Positions 6,978 to 13,788 are shown, counted from the stretch's first letter. The stretch is DNA of 26,514 nt from Yersinia entomophaga (GCF_001656035.1 NZ_CP010029.1:4248893-4275406), one strand, 5' to 3'. Numbers and translations are program-made. Notes: generated by a model from the letters alone, not told the origin.

Positions 6978-7292
6978 TTACTTGATATAATATTTTGACA
7001 AAACCGCAATCAAAACAGCTACAACAAGAGATCCAATAATTTTCCAAGTTTGATTATTAAGTTCTTTATGTAACTCAGTTTTCACTGATTGGATGTCTTC
7101 TTTTGAAGCTAGTTTATCTTTGATGATGGCCACGTCAGTTACGAGAGTGGCGACTTTGGTTTCTAAATCTTTTACTCTTTCAAGCATGTCATCACCTCCT
7201 CCATTCCCGCTACCATGTTGACGATTATCGCCCATATCCTGATCATCTGCAATGACAGGGGCTCTGGTTATGATGTTGACCGCTTCAACCAT
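6978..7292 (-). CDS. Coiled-coil protein with C-terminal membrane anchor
   Basis: A 104-residue protein. Residues 1-35 are Gly/Asp/Asn-rich and disordered, residues 36-80 form a heptad-like coiled coil (MLERVKDLETKVATLVTDVA...), and residues 84-100 are a membrane helix (IIGSLVVAVLIAVLSKYY). This layout recalls XhlA-like small membrane proteins, but the gene is away from the lysis cluster. It is the last of three unknown genes downstream of cI, where lambda has rexB. Its ATG shares one base with the preceding stop and has GGGAG upstream. Being in the cI transcript, it would be made in the lysogen. A role in superinfection exclusion is inference from position only. Confidence 0.75.
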   Translation of the reverse strand: MVEAVNIITRAPVIADDQDMGDNRQHGSGNGGGDDMLERVKDLETKVATLVTDVAIIKDKLASKEDIQSVKTELHKELNNQTWKIIGSLVVAVLIAVLSKYYIK

Positions 7293-7723
7293 CAGCGCGC
7301 TCCCTGCGTTTTAGATACAAAAAAATAACACTCAGCTGAATGCAATATTTTCTCATTTTCTATTTGGTCTGGGGAGGAATATATGGAACAAACCACCTTA
7401 TGCGCGCCTTCATTTTTAACATTCAATCCAAGAAGAGCCATGCTTTCTATGCTCACATAATCGTCAGCTGAAGGGGATGCGGCAACTAACGGTTCAGCCG
7501 ATAACTTGTCTTTGGTGTCATTCATAATACTAATGTCTTCATGGAGGACATCTACAACAATTTTATATGTTTTATAGGATCTTATGAATAACCCAAAAAT
7601 TATTCCAAGATTAATTCTTCCTGGAATATTTGAGACTTTAATCCAAGGTTCTGGTTGCCTAACCACCCTGGCTGGATCACCCTCTCTGATTTCGTGGGTG
7701 TAAATAAATGATATTTTTTCCAT
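7292..7723 (-). CDS. Hypothetical protein in the rex position
   Basis: A 143-residue protein, MEKISFIYTHEIREGDPARV..., probably a soluble beta-rich fold. A hydrophobic stretch, INLGIIFGLFIRSYKTYKIVVDV (about residues 37-59), could instead be membrane-associated. It has an AAGGT ribosome binding site 7 bases before the ATG and overlaps the next gene by one base. It belongs to the cI-led operon expressed in the lysogen. I do not recognise a family. The AT-rich composition compared with the late genes suggests an acquired accessory gene. Confidence 0.7.
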   Translation of the reverse strand: MEKISFIYTHEIREGDPARVVRQPEPWIKVSNIPGRINLGIIFGLFIRSYKTYKIVVDVLHEDISIMNDTKDKLSAEPLVAASPSADDYVSIESMALLGLNVKNEGAHKVVCSIYSSPDQIENEKILHSAECYFFVSKTQGAR

Positions 7724-7758
7724 AACCAGACCTTTATTTATATTTGCTAAATCTCTAT

Positions 7759-7774
7759 GGGCTAGCAGTGGGTT
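7759..7774. repeat. 16-bp direct repeat GGGCTAGCAGTGGGTT, copy 1
   Basis: An identical copy lies at 8289-8304. The copies fall just past the stop codons of the 132-residue gene (copy 1) and the repressor (copy 2). Together they bracket a 530-bp unit containing the 132-residue gene and a small membrane ORF. Confidence 0.85.
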
Positions 7775-8172
7775 TACCTAAGCCTCATTATTTTTCTGAG
7801 TGCTTTTACTGACTCAATTCCGTCACGATAGATAGCGCTTATATCATCATGCTGTTCAGGCCGTTTTATCCTGTCCCTGCATTGATAATATCTATCCCAC
7901 ACAGCTTTCAATTCTTTGCTCTTTTTGTTAGTTACTCTACGGGATAGCATTTCTATGTTTTGGTAAGGCAGCGGGTCGACGCTTAGCGAATCATTGCCCT
8001 CCCATATGCTTTGTATCAACTCCAATTCGGCTAAAATCGGTTCCGCAATAGCATTCCATTCTTTGCGATTATCGTTCCTCACGGCAGCCTTGTAGCCAAA
8101 ATAGTATGTTGCAGGTAATGCAACGACTGATATAATTATTGCAATAGTTGCAACCGCATCACTGTATGTCAT
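7774..8172 (-). CDS. N-terminally membrane-anchored protein in the rex position
   Basis: A 132-residue protein. Residues 5-27 are a clear membrane helix (DAVATIAIIISVVALPATYYF). The remainder is a charged helical cytoplasmic domain with conserved-looking Trp, Arg and Tyr residues (KELKAVWDRYYQCRDRIKRPE). Phage proteins with a short N-terminal helix and a helical soluble part are common but poorly characterised, and I cannot name a family. It is the first gene after cI in the lysogenic operon. The whole gene lies between two identical 16-bp repeats, suggesting it arrived as a unit. A prophage-encoded exclusion function is possible but is inference from position. Confidence 0.7.
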   Translation of the reverse strand: MTYSDAVATIAIIISVVALPATYYFGYKAAVRNDNRKEWNAIAEPILAELELIQSIWEGNDSLSVDPLPYQNIEMLSRRVTNKKSKELKAVWDRYYQCRDRIKRPEQHDDISAIYRDGIESVKALRKIMRLR

Positions 8173-8184
8173 GGAGATATCCCT

Positions 8185-8289
8185 ATGTCTTTCTCAGGTT
8201 CCGATATTCTTGCCACTGTCGCATTAATTGCTTCGGTTACTAACCTAACGGTCGTCTTGTTTATGTGCTGGCGTGCCCGAAATTGGTAG
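8185..8289 (+). CDS. Small 34-residue membrane ORF
   Basis: An ORF of the form MSFSGSDILATVALIASV..., mostly one membrane helix, ending WRARNW. GGAG lies 8 bases before the ATG. Its start is only 12 bases from the divergent start of the 132-residue gene. The two N-termini look alike (D-x-x-AT-x-A-x-I-x-S), so they may be an inverted duplication. Any promoter would have to lie inside the neighbouring gene. Size and composition resemble small membrane toxins or phage exclusion peptides; there is no direct evidence. Confidence 0.4.
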   Translation: MSFSGSDILATVALIASVTNLTVVLFMCWRARNW

Positions 8290-8304
8290 GGCTAGCAGTG
8301 GGTT
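8289..8304. repeat. 16-bp direct repeat GGGCTAGCAGTGGGTT, copy 2
   Basis: Identical to 7759-7774. It begins at the last base of the small ORF stop codon and ends 6 bases before the repressor stop codon. Confidence 0.85.
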
Positions 8305-8310
8305 AGGGTA

Positions 8311-8970
8311 TTAGACTAACCGCATTTTGGTTTCGACAGCTACGCCAATGATTTTGCAATTCCCATTAATCGGCACAAGAGGCCATGCGGGGTTAAGACC
8401 ACGCAAATATTTAGCTCCGCCGTCAATGATCAGTTTTTTAAATGTAGCTTCGTTAGCTGTTTCCAGCTTCGCAATAACTAGACTGCCGTTTCTTGCTTCT
8501 CTTCCAGTATCGAAAAGAACGAGTGTATCTTCAGGAATGCTAAGCCCAGTAGGGGCTGTCATCGAGTCACCCTCAACACGCAACCAAAAGCCATTACCTT
8601 CAATTCTCGCGTCTGACTGAAACCACTCATCGATATCTTTTAGTGCGTAGGGTTCAATAGCTTCGCACCATGCCCCGGCACTAACCCAACTGATTAGTGG
8701 ATATTTCTCCCCCTTGATATTAGGGCCAACGTAAGAAAAATTTGATGGCTCCTGATCGCCAAAAAGAATTTGAGATGCCGAAACCCCCAAAACCTTAGCG
8801 ATTGTTTCTGCATCGCTAGTGCTTAATTTTCTAGCGCCAGATTCATAATTCCCAATTCTTGACTGTGATTTCCATCCGCACAGGCTTGCCAAGGCCCCTT
8901 GGGTAAGGCCTTTATTTTCTCTAAGGCTTTTCAGCCTTTTTGCAATTTCATCATTCGTATTCATGCACAT
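8311..8970 (-). CDS. cI: CI-type repressor with self-cleavage domain
   Basis: A 219-residue protein. Residues 8-67 are an XRE-type helix-turn-helix (LTQGALASLCGWKSQSRIGNYESG). Residues 95-215 are an S24 LexA-like domain with the Ala98-Gly99 cleavage site in VSAGAW, catalytic Ser136 in GDSM and Lys168 in VIAKLE. It should hold the prophage silent by binding the AACAC-N5-GTGTT operators, and be cleaved with RecA filaments after DNA damage. The nearest operator lies 6 bases before the ATG, so its own transcript would have almost no leader, as in lambda pRM. ATG at 8970 or 8964 may be the start. The next three genes probably share its transcript. Confidence 0.93.
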   Translation of the reverse strand: MCMNTNDEIAKRLKSLRENKGLTQGALASLCGWKSQSRIGNYESGARKLSTSDAETIAKVLGVSASQILFGDQEPSNFSYVGPNIKGEKYPLISWVSAGAWCEAIEPYALKDIDEWFQSDARIEGNGFWLRVEGDSMTAPTGLSIPEDTLVLFDTGREARNGSLVIAKLETANEATFKKLIIDGGAKYLRGLNPAWPLVPINGNCKIIGVAVETKMRLV

Positions 8971-8976
8971 CTATTT

Positions 8977-9037
8977 ACCACAATCCGTGTTAATTGGCTT
9001 TCACGATTTGTGTTGAAATTAAAACACAAAACGTGTT
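8977..9037. promoter_or_regulatory. Right operators OR (three copies)
   Basis: Three 15-bp dyads: ACCAC-N5-GTGTT (8977-8991), TTCAC-N5-GTGTT (9000-9014) and AACAC-N5-GTGTT (9023-9037). The spacing is exactly 23 bp between neighbours. The right two overlap pR and the left one is next to the repressor start, the arrangement of lambda OR3, OR2 and OR1. Confidence 0.88.
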
Positions 9038-9041
9038 TAAT
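9013..9041 (+). promoter_or_regulatory. Rightward early promoter pR
   Basis: A -35 box TTGAAA (9013-9018), 17-bp spacer and -10 box TTTAAT (9036-9041), each one base from consensus. The best operator copy lies in the spacer and touches the -10. The transcript would start about 25 bases before cro. Confidence 0.82.
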
Positions 9042-9072
9042 TGAGGTTGAGTGAATCATTAAGGAAAACCAA

Positions 9073-9282
9073 ATGAATCAAATTGCCACAGTACGGAAAA
9101 AACTTGGCGTCACTCAGTCAGTTCTTGCAAACACCTGCGGTTGGAAACAGTCACGAGTTGCCAACTATGAATCAGGTATCCGAGTTCCTGATCTTGAGTC
9201 ATGTCGTCGAATAGTAATGGCGCTTAATGAGTTGGGAAGCAACGACACATTAGATGAAATTTTCCCGCCAAAAGCTGCATAG
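9073..9282 (+). CDS. cro: Cro-type repressor
   Basis: A 69-residue XRE-type DNA-binding protein occupying the first position after pR. Its helix-turn-helix (VTQSVLANTCGWKQSRVANYE) closely resembles that of the divergent CI, sharing CGWK, SR and NYESG. This fits two proteins competing for the same operators: CI for lysogeny, Cro for lytic growth. AAGGA lies about 7 bases before the ATG. It has no other domain. Confidence 0.9.
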   Translation: MNQIATVRKKLGVTQSVLANTCGWKQSRVANYESGIRVPDLESCRRIVMALNELGSNDTLDEIFPPKAA

Positions 9283-9288
9283 AAACAC

Positions 9289-9325
9289 CGCTCTTTACAC
9301 AACTTAACCGCCCTGACTCGAGGGC
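9289..9325 (+). promoter_or_regulatory. nutR: nutR antitermination site (boxA and boxB)
   Basis: boxA CGCTCTTTA (9289-9297) and boxB GCCCTGACTCGAGGGC (9310-9325) lie between cro and cII, as in lambda. The boxB arms match those of nutL; the loops are GACTCG here and GATACG there. This is where N would modify polymerase for the rightward operon. Confidence 0.9.
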
Positions 9326-9379
9326 ACCAACAAAGTGGTCAATCCCACGGACTGACTACGCACTTAATCAGAAAGGGAA

Positions 9380-9411
9380 GTATTACGCATGGAACGTGCA
9401 AGCACACGCAA
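9380..9411 (-). promoter_or_regulatory. CII-activated promoter pRE
   Basis: On the minus strand TTGC-N6-TTGC (9411-9398), the CII recognition sequence, is followed after 12 bases by a TAATAC -10 box (9385-9380). The position over the first codons of cII and the spacing equal those of lambda pRE. It would make antisense RNA over the cro region and then cI mRNA to establish lysogeny. Confidence 0.85.
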
Positions 9412-9685
9412 CAAGGCTCGAATCATTGAGAGCCAACTACTGAACAAGATTGCATTACGAGGCGTCACTGATATTGCTGACGCTGTTGGCGTTGATAAGT
9501 CACAGATATCACGCTGGAAAGAAAGCTTCATTCCGAAGATATCAATGCTTCTGGCTGTTTTGGAGTGGGGAGTGGTCGATGACGAGATGGCAAGGCTGGC
9601 TAAGTCAGTGGCGTTGCTGCTCGCAAAACAAAAATCCCCGGCGGCCACCAGGGATTCAGCAGAGCAGATAACAATGTCGTTTTAA
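9389..9685 (+). CDS. cII: CII transcriptional activator
   Basis: A 98-residue protein close to lambda CII along its whole length: ESQLLNKIALRG, VGVDKSQISRWK (helix-turn-helix) and MLLAVLEWGVVDDEMARLA. CII tetramers activate pRE, and the lambda protein also activates the integrase and antisense-Q promoters, favouring lysogeny. It has an AAGGGAAG ribosome binding site upstream of the ATG. The pRE site overlapping its first codons supports the call. The C-terminal tail is somewhat different from lambda, as is usual. Confidence 0.95.
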   Translation: MERASTRNKARIIESQLLNKIALRGVTDIADAVGVDKSQISRWKESFIPKISMLLAVLEWGVVDDEMARLAKSVALLLAKQKSPAATRDSAEQITMSF

Positions 9686-9709
9686 CTGGACAAAACAACA
9701 GGAGTAATT

Positions 9710-9877
9710 ATGCGAAAGAAAAAACCAAATAGCAATACGTCAGACGCTACTCAATATCAACGGGCGGCAAAGCCTGATGAGCTTCTCATGGTCTGCAATG
9801 ACAACCACGTTTTTGGCCGCAAGTTTGCAGAGATATTCCGCGGCATAGAAGCGAGAAGAGGGAAGGCCAATGAGTAA
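9710..9877 (+). CDS. Hypothetical 55-residue protein before the replication genes
   Basis: A small ORF, MRKKKPNSNTSDATQYQRAA..., ending ARRGKANE. AGGAG lies 6 bases before the ATG and the stop overlaps the next start. It is basic at both ends, with a central segment DELLMVCNDNHVFGRKFAEIFRG. I recognise no family. Ribosome binding site, overlap and position indicate a real gene. Confidence 0.65.
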   Translation: MRKKKPNSNTSDATQYQRAAKPDELLMVCNDNHVFGRKFAEIFRGIEARRGKANE

Positions 9878-10754
9878 CGTCTTAGCGTTTCGTCAACCAG
9901 ACACAGCAAGGCCGGAGGCAACCGGTAAGGGGTTTGCCTTGATGCATAGAAAAATAATGGAACTGCCCTTCTACAGGACGGATTCTGAGGCAGTTCACCT
10001 GTGGATACATTTCATACTTACCGCTAATCACGCACCGGCAATAGTTAATACTGAGCTGGGTGATGTCATGGTTCGTCGTGGAGAGTTTATGACTGGCAGA
10101 AATAAGCTGGAACTGGCAACCGGTATTACCGGTAACCGCATTAAATATCTCATCGGTAAGTTTGAAAAACTTGGGATGATCACCAAGTCAACCACCAAGA
10201 AATTCTCATTAATTTACGTCACAAAATACGACGAATATCAGCCAAATTTAGTGCCAACAGATTACCAACAAAGTGCCAACGCAAAGCCGCTTACGCCAAG
10301 CGCTGGCGCGGAGGTTGTGCCAACAGATTACCAACAAAGTGCCACAAACAATGAAATAACTAATAACTCTATTACTAACGTAATAGAGAGTCCCTCTTCA
10401 GCCGATAAACCGGAAAAGAAAAAACCGTCATTCAGTTGTGAAGATGTGGTCAATGCTTATCACGACATTCTGCCAGAAGCCAAAGGCATAAGAGCACTCA
10501 GTGACAAGCGACGCAACCTGATCAAAACCTTCTGGGTGAAAGCCAGCAAGATAACTCGCCAACTGGACAGCCAGCCATTCACGCTGGAAAGCTGGAAAGC
10601 CTACCTGACTTACATTTCCACCAATTGCCGCTGGATGCTGGAAGACCGCCCTGATACTCGCTCCGGAAAGACGTGGCAGAAAAAAGGGTTGGAGTATTTC
10701 CTGAACGATGAAACTTATCTTCAAGTCCGAGAGGGGGCCAAGGATGACCGTTGA
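9870..10754 (+). CDS. O-like replication initiator / helicase loader
   Basis: A 294-residue protein in the place of lambda O or P22 gene 18. Residues 1-130 are a winged-helix type domain (FYRTDSEAVHLWIHFILTAN, GITGNRIKYLIGKFEKLGMI). Residues 130-190 are a linker with two copies of VPTDYQQSA. Residues 190-294 are a C-terminal domain (DVVNAYHDILPEAKGIRALS, KKGLEYFL) like those of phage proteins that bring helicase to the origin. The DNA of the linker contains candidate iterons, the same trick as lambda, where the origin lies inside O. The gene overlaps the helicase gene by 11 bases. The exact family is uncertain; the role is inferred from order and layout. Confidence 0.75.
   Translation: MSNVLAFRQPDTARPEATGKGFALMHRKIMELPFYRTDSEAVHLWIHFILTANHAPAIVNTELGDVMVRRGEFMTGRNKLELATGITGNRIKYLIGKFEKLGMITKSTTKKFSLIYVTKYDEYQPNLVPTDYQQSANAKPLTPSAGAEVVPTDYQQSATNNEITNNSITNVIESPSSADKPEKKKPSFSCEDVVNAYHDILPEAKGIRALSDKRRNLIKTFWVKASKITRQLDSQPFTLESWKAYLTYISTNCRWMLEDRPDTRSGKTWQKKGLEYFLNDETYLQVREGAKDDR
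10251..10390. other. Candidate phage replication origin (iterons plus AT-rich tract)
   Basis: A 28-bp sequence occurs twice, at 10251-10278 and 10317-10344. Each holds two copies of GTGCCA(A/C)(C/A), so the motif starts at 10251, 10273, 10317 and 10339, with 22, 44 and 22 bases between starts. A degenerate copy (CGCCAAG) lies near 10294. An AT-rich stretch follows at about 10345-10390. The order iterons then AT-rich tract inside the initiator gene matches the lambda origin. Function not demonstrated. Confidence 0.55.
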
Positions 10755-12147
10755 TTACAAAACACCACCACACAACCTCGACGCAGAACAGAGTGTTCTT
10801 GGCGGCCTGATGCTGGATGACGGCAGTGATAACGTTGCTAAAGTCCTGTCCATGCTGAAACCCGAATCGTTTTACACCCGCCCGCACCAAGTTATTTTTT
10901 CTGAAATTAAAGACTTGGTTAGCAGGCAGATCCCTATTGACCTTCTGACACTATTCAACCAGATGGAGAACAAGGGGATTAGCAGCACTGTAGGTGGTTT
11001 TGCTTACATGGCAGAGCTATCGAAGAACACCCCCAGCGCCGCGAATATCGTGCATTACGCGATGGAAGTACGCGATAAGGCGATCACTCGTTACAGCATT
11101 GCCAAAACAAATGCGATGACCGAGTTGCTTTATGCCAACAACGGTATGACGGCGACCCAAAAGCTTGAGGCGATACAGGCGCTATCTACCGAGATCACAG
11201 ATCACGCCAAGACAGGTAACCGCAGAGGACTGCGAACATTCGAGAGTGTGTTCTCAGATTGGGTTGATGTTGTCGAACAACGACTTTCCGGTGACCCGCG
11301 AGCTGTTGGGTTAACCAGCGGGATCGCATCACTGGACGCCATGCTGGAACCTAAGCGAATTGTGAAAGGGTCACTGTTCGTGGTTGGTGCCCGCCCCAAA
11401 ATGGGTAAGACAACGCTCTATTCAAACATGGCTATCAACTGCGCACTGAATGAGAATCTCCCGGCGCTGGCGTTTAGCCTTGAAATGCCTGATGTGCAGC
11501 TTGGCGAAGGCATGATTTCCCAAGCCTCAGGAGTATCCAGCAGTAATTTTTATCTTGATGGGTACGACGATAACCGTTTTGCGTTGGCGTCTGCGAAAGG
11601 GTTAGAGCTGGCGAGAAGTGGCAATCTGTACATCGACGATACGCCGGGACTTTCACTGTCTCACATCGTTTCTGAGTGCCGCCGCATCAAGCGCGAACGT
11701 GGTGTTGTAGGCATGGTATTAGTTGACTACCTCACACTGATGTCAGCCGAAAAAGCAGACCGTAATGATCTGGCTTACGGGATGATCACCAAGGGGCTAA
11801 AGAACCTCGCCAAAGAACTTGATTGCGTTGTCGTTCTGCTGACTCAGCTAAACCGTGATTTAGAAAGGCGCGTCAATAAGCGGCCTCAACCAAGCGACTC
11901 CCGCGACACAGGACAGATTGAGCAAGACTGTGATTACTGGCTGGGAATATACCGCGAAGGTGCTTACGACGAAAACGCCAATCAGCAGGACACCGAATTA
12001 CTACTCCGGCTTAACCGGCACGGCAGCGGCGGGGTGGTATTCGTCGAGCAACGTCATGGCGCAATCTATGACTGCAACCAGGATCAGGCTAAAGCAAAGG
12101 CGGCTGAATCTGAGCGCCGGTCAACTAAAAAACAAGGTGGTTTCTAA
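10744..12147 (+). CDS. DnaB-type replicative helicase
   Basis: A 467-residue protein of the DnaB/P22 gp12 family, which unwinds DNA at the phage fork as a hexamer. The N-terminal domain (PHNLDAEQSVLGGLMLDD) is followed by the RecA-like ATPase core, with Walker A GARPKMGKTT (about 215-224), a Walker B-like VGMVLVDYLTLM, and LLTQLNRDLE with the QIEQDCDYWLGIYRE segment typical of DnaB. The start at 10744 is chosen because AGGGGG precedes it and the DnaB N-terminus begins there. It overlaps the upstream replication gene. A phage with its own DnaB needs no P-type loader of host DnaB. Confidence 0.93.
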   Translation: MTVDYKTPPHNLDAEQSVLGGLMLDDGSDNVAKVLSMLKPESFYTRPHQVIFSEIKDLVSRQIPIDLLTLFNQMENKGISSTVGGFAYMAELSKNTPSAANIVHYAMEVRDKAITRYSIAKTNAMTELLYANNGMTATQKLEAIQALSTEITDHAKTGNRRGLRTFESVFSDWVDVVEQRLSGDPRAVGLTSGIASLDAMLEPKRIVKGSLFVVGARPKMGKTTLYSNMAINCALNENLPALAFSLEMPDVQLGEGMISQASGVSSSNFYLDGYDDNRFALASAKGLELARSGNLYIDDTPGLSLSHIVSECRRIKRERGVVGMVLVDYLTLMSAEKADRNDLAYGMITKGLKNLAKELDCVVVLLTQLNRDLERRVNKRPQPSDSRDTGQIEQDCDYWLGIYREGAYDENANQQDTELLLRLNRHGSGGVVFVEQRHGAIYDCNQDQAKAKAAESERRSTKKQGGF

Positions 12148-12329
12148 TGGAACTGACTCGCGAAGATGAATTAACCATTGAGCAATATATTCGCCTTGCT
12201 CACAACGGCTACACCGGCCCGGTATTTATCTGGCTTGACCGGCTGAAGGAGCTTCACATGAAACGCGCACAACTGATTGCCTGGACTGCTATCACCTGCG
12301 CCAGATACGAATCGAAGAGGGCTGCATGA
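12147..12329 (+). CDS. Hypothetical 60-residue protein
   Basis: A small ORF, MELTREDELTIEQYIRLAHN..., starting in the TAATG that ends the helicase gene and ending in an overlap with the next start. It is therefore translationally coupled on both sides. Probably all-helical and basic at the C-terminus (ITCARYESKRAA). No family is recognised. Confidence 0.65.
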   Translation: MELTREDELTIEQYIRLAHNGYTGPVFIWLDRLKELHMKRAQLIAWTAITCARYESKRAA

Positions 12330-12622
12330 TGGACATAACTAAATCGCGGGAAGAGTTTGAAGCTTGGCTTAAATCGAAAATCCCAACGACTTACCGCCTT
12401 GCATTTGAGTGTGGCGACGATGGCGAGTTAACCAACTTAGCTAAAGCGTCAGTGTTAGATATGCGGACAGCGTGGCAAGCGTCGCGAGAAAGCATTGAGG
12501 TGGAGTTTCCAGACCAGCGAGATGAAAACTTCGACACTGATACCGCCTACAACGAAGGGTTGAGTGCCACCGCCAACGCCCTCCGAACTGCTGGCATTCG
12601 AATCAAGGGAGAGAGTGAATGA
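12326..12622 (+). CDS. Hypothetical 98-residue nin-region protein
   Basis: An acidic, helical ORF, MMDITKSREEFEAWLKSKIP..., with AWQASRE in the middle, a pattern familiar from many small lambdoid phage proteins of unknown function. Two ATG codons overlap the preceding TGA and the stop overlaps the next ATG. The coupling supports expression. No function can be given. Confidence 0.7.
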   Translation: MMDITKSREEFEAWLKSKIPTTYRLAFECGDDGELTNLAKASVLDMRTAWQASRESIEVEFPDQRDENFDTDTAYNEGLSATANALRTAGIRIKGESE

Positions 12623-12774
12623 AAACAACGGAAGCCGTAATGTGCGTAGCATGCAGATATCACCACTTGAAGCTAGAGAGGGTTGTCATGAGTGATGAGT
12701 CTTCTGGCACCAAAAGAAAATGCTGCCCAAAGTGTGGCTGTGGCGGGTTTATTAACGTTGAGGTAAAGCCATGA
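12619..12774 (+). CDS. 51-residue zinc-ribbon protein
   Basis: A small ORF starting MKTTEAVMCVACRYHH and ending INVEVKP. Two Cys-x2-Cys pairs (CVAC near residue 9 and CPKC near 37) plus nearby Cys residues suggest a structural zinc site. It overlaps both neighbours by the ATGA pattern. Nin-region genes of lambdoid phages often encode such small zinc proteins. The function is unknown. Confidence 0.7.
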   Translation: MKTTEAVMCVACRYHHLKLERVVMSDESSGTKRKCCPKCGCGGFINVEVKP

Positions 12775-13172
12775 AAGAATTAGATAGATTTACATCTGAG
12801 AGACTAGAAAGCCTTTGCGATTATCGACCAAACAGAGTCACTAATCTGATTAATTTCAGGGAAATCGCAGCACTAGCCCGCATCGCGTTAGCTGCAAAGA
12901 GGGCTGAGCCTGTTGGTTATTTAGAGCAAAACCATTTGGATTATCTTCGATCCGGTTCTGATGCTGATATTTGGCCTGAGGGCGGTGCAGGTGATATCCC
13001 TGTCTATCTCGCCCCACAGTTGAACTCTCCGGTAATTCCGGAAGGTTGGAAACTATTACCGAAAGAGGCAACTTTAGCCATGCTCACGCTATTGGGATTA
13101 ACAGGCAGCTTTGAAAGTATGCAAGAGCGCTATGCCAATATGCTAGCCGCCGCACCGGAGAAGCCACTATGA
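12771..13172 (+). CDS. Hypothetical nin-region protein
   Basis: A 133-residue protein, MKELDRFTSERLESLCDYRP.... The middle has PVGYLEQNHLDYL and then a segment VIPEGWKLLPKEATLAML, which I recall as a recurring module in enterobacterial phage proteins of unknown role, with AAPEKP at the end as is common. It overlaps the zinc-ribbon gene and ninB by 4 bases each. Confidence 0.75.
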   Translation: MKELDRFTSERLESLCDYRPNRVTNLINFREIAALARIALAAKRAEPVGYLEQNHLDYLRSGSDADIWPEGGAGDIPVYLAPQLNSPVIPEGWKLLPKEATLAMLTLLGLTGSFESMQERYANMLAAAPEKPL

Positions 13173-13639
13173 CAAAGCATACCTATCTACTCCGAAATAC
13201 CCAGGTACGTGACAACGCCATAGCAGCGATCCGCAGTGTGCCGCTTGATGAGAAAAAGCCGATTGAGGTTCTCATTCAGGAGAAGAAACGCAGCAATGAC
13301 CAGAATCGGAAAATGTGGCCACTTTTGCACGACCTATCAAAACAGGTTCTCTGGTTCGGTGAGAAGTACGATGAAGCTGACTGGAAAGACCTGATTACTG
13401 CGATGGTGGCTAAGGCCAAAAATCAGGATCAGCGTACGGCTCCTGGAATCGGCGGCGGGGTGGTGATGTTCGGCCAGCGTACTAGCAAGATGCGAGTGAG
13501 TGAGATGGTGGAGGTTATCGAGGCTATCTACTGGTTCGGCACTGAGCAGGGCGTGATATTCAGCGATGCATCCAAGCTGGAAATCGAGTGGGCTAACCGG
13601 TGGGGAAATACACCATGCGACAAAGGCAAAGCAGCATAG
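13169..13639 (+). CDS. ninB: NinB recombination mediator
   Basis: A 156-residue protein matching lambda NinB (Orf). That protein binds single-stranded DNA and replaces host RecFOR in phage recombination. Shared features are IQEKKRSNDQNRKMWPLL, SKQVLWFGEKYDEADWKD, VVMFGQRTSKMRVSEM and the C-terminal GTEQGVIFSDAS...WANRWG. The length is close to lambda's 146. Together with RecE and RecT it gives the phage a full recombination set. The start overlaps the previous stop by 4 bases. Confidence 0.93.
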   Translation: MTKHTYLLRNTQVRDNAIAAIRSVPLDEKKPIEVLIQEKKRSNDQNRKMWPLLHDLSKQVLWFGEKYDEADWKDLITAMVAKAKNQDQRTAPGIGGGVVMFGQRTSKMRVSEMVEVIEAIYWFGTEQGVIFSDASKLEIEWANRWGNTPCDKGKAA

Positions 13640-13788
13640 TTTTCGCCCTAGACAATCTTATCTTCCGCAAGACATCCCGAACCAAACCTAAACCCCCAAT
13701 CCCCGCCAGCGAAATACCCACATATGACGCTATCTATCCGTTATTAGCTAAACGCTGGCTAAGACTCAGGAGTAGAAAGAATGCCTGA
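13615..13788 (+). CDS. ninE: NinE-like protein
   Basis: A 57-residue basic protein. The segment PPIPASEIPTYDAIYPLLAK and the end KRWLRLRSRKN match lambda NinE (KPSEIPTL...KKWLRLAARR). Function unknown in lambda. ATG at 13615 is preferred to the GTG at 13600 because GGGG lies about 9 bases before it. It overlaps the 3' end of ninB by 25 bases in another frame and the phosphatase start by 8 bases. Confidence 0.82.
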   Translation: MRQRQSSIVFALDNLIFRKTSRTKPKPPIPASEIPTYDAIYPLLAKRWLRLRSRKNA

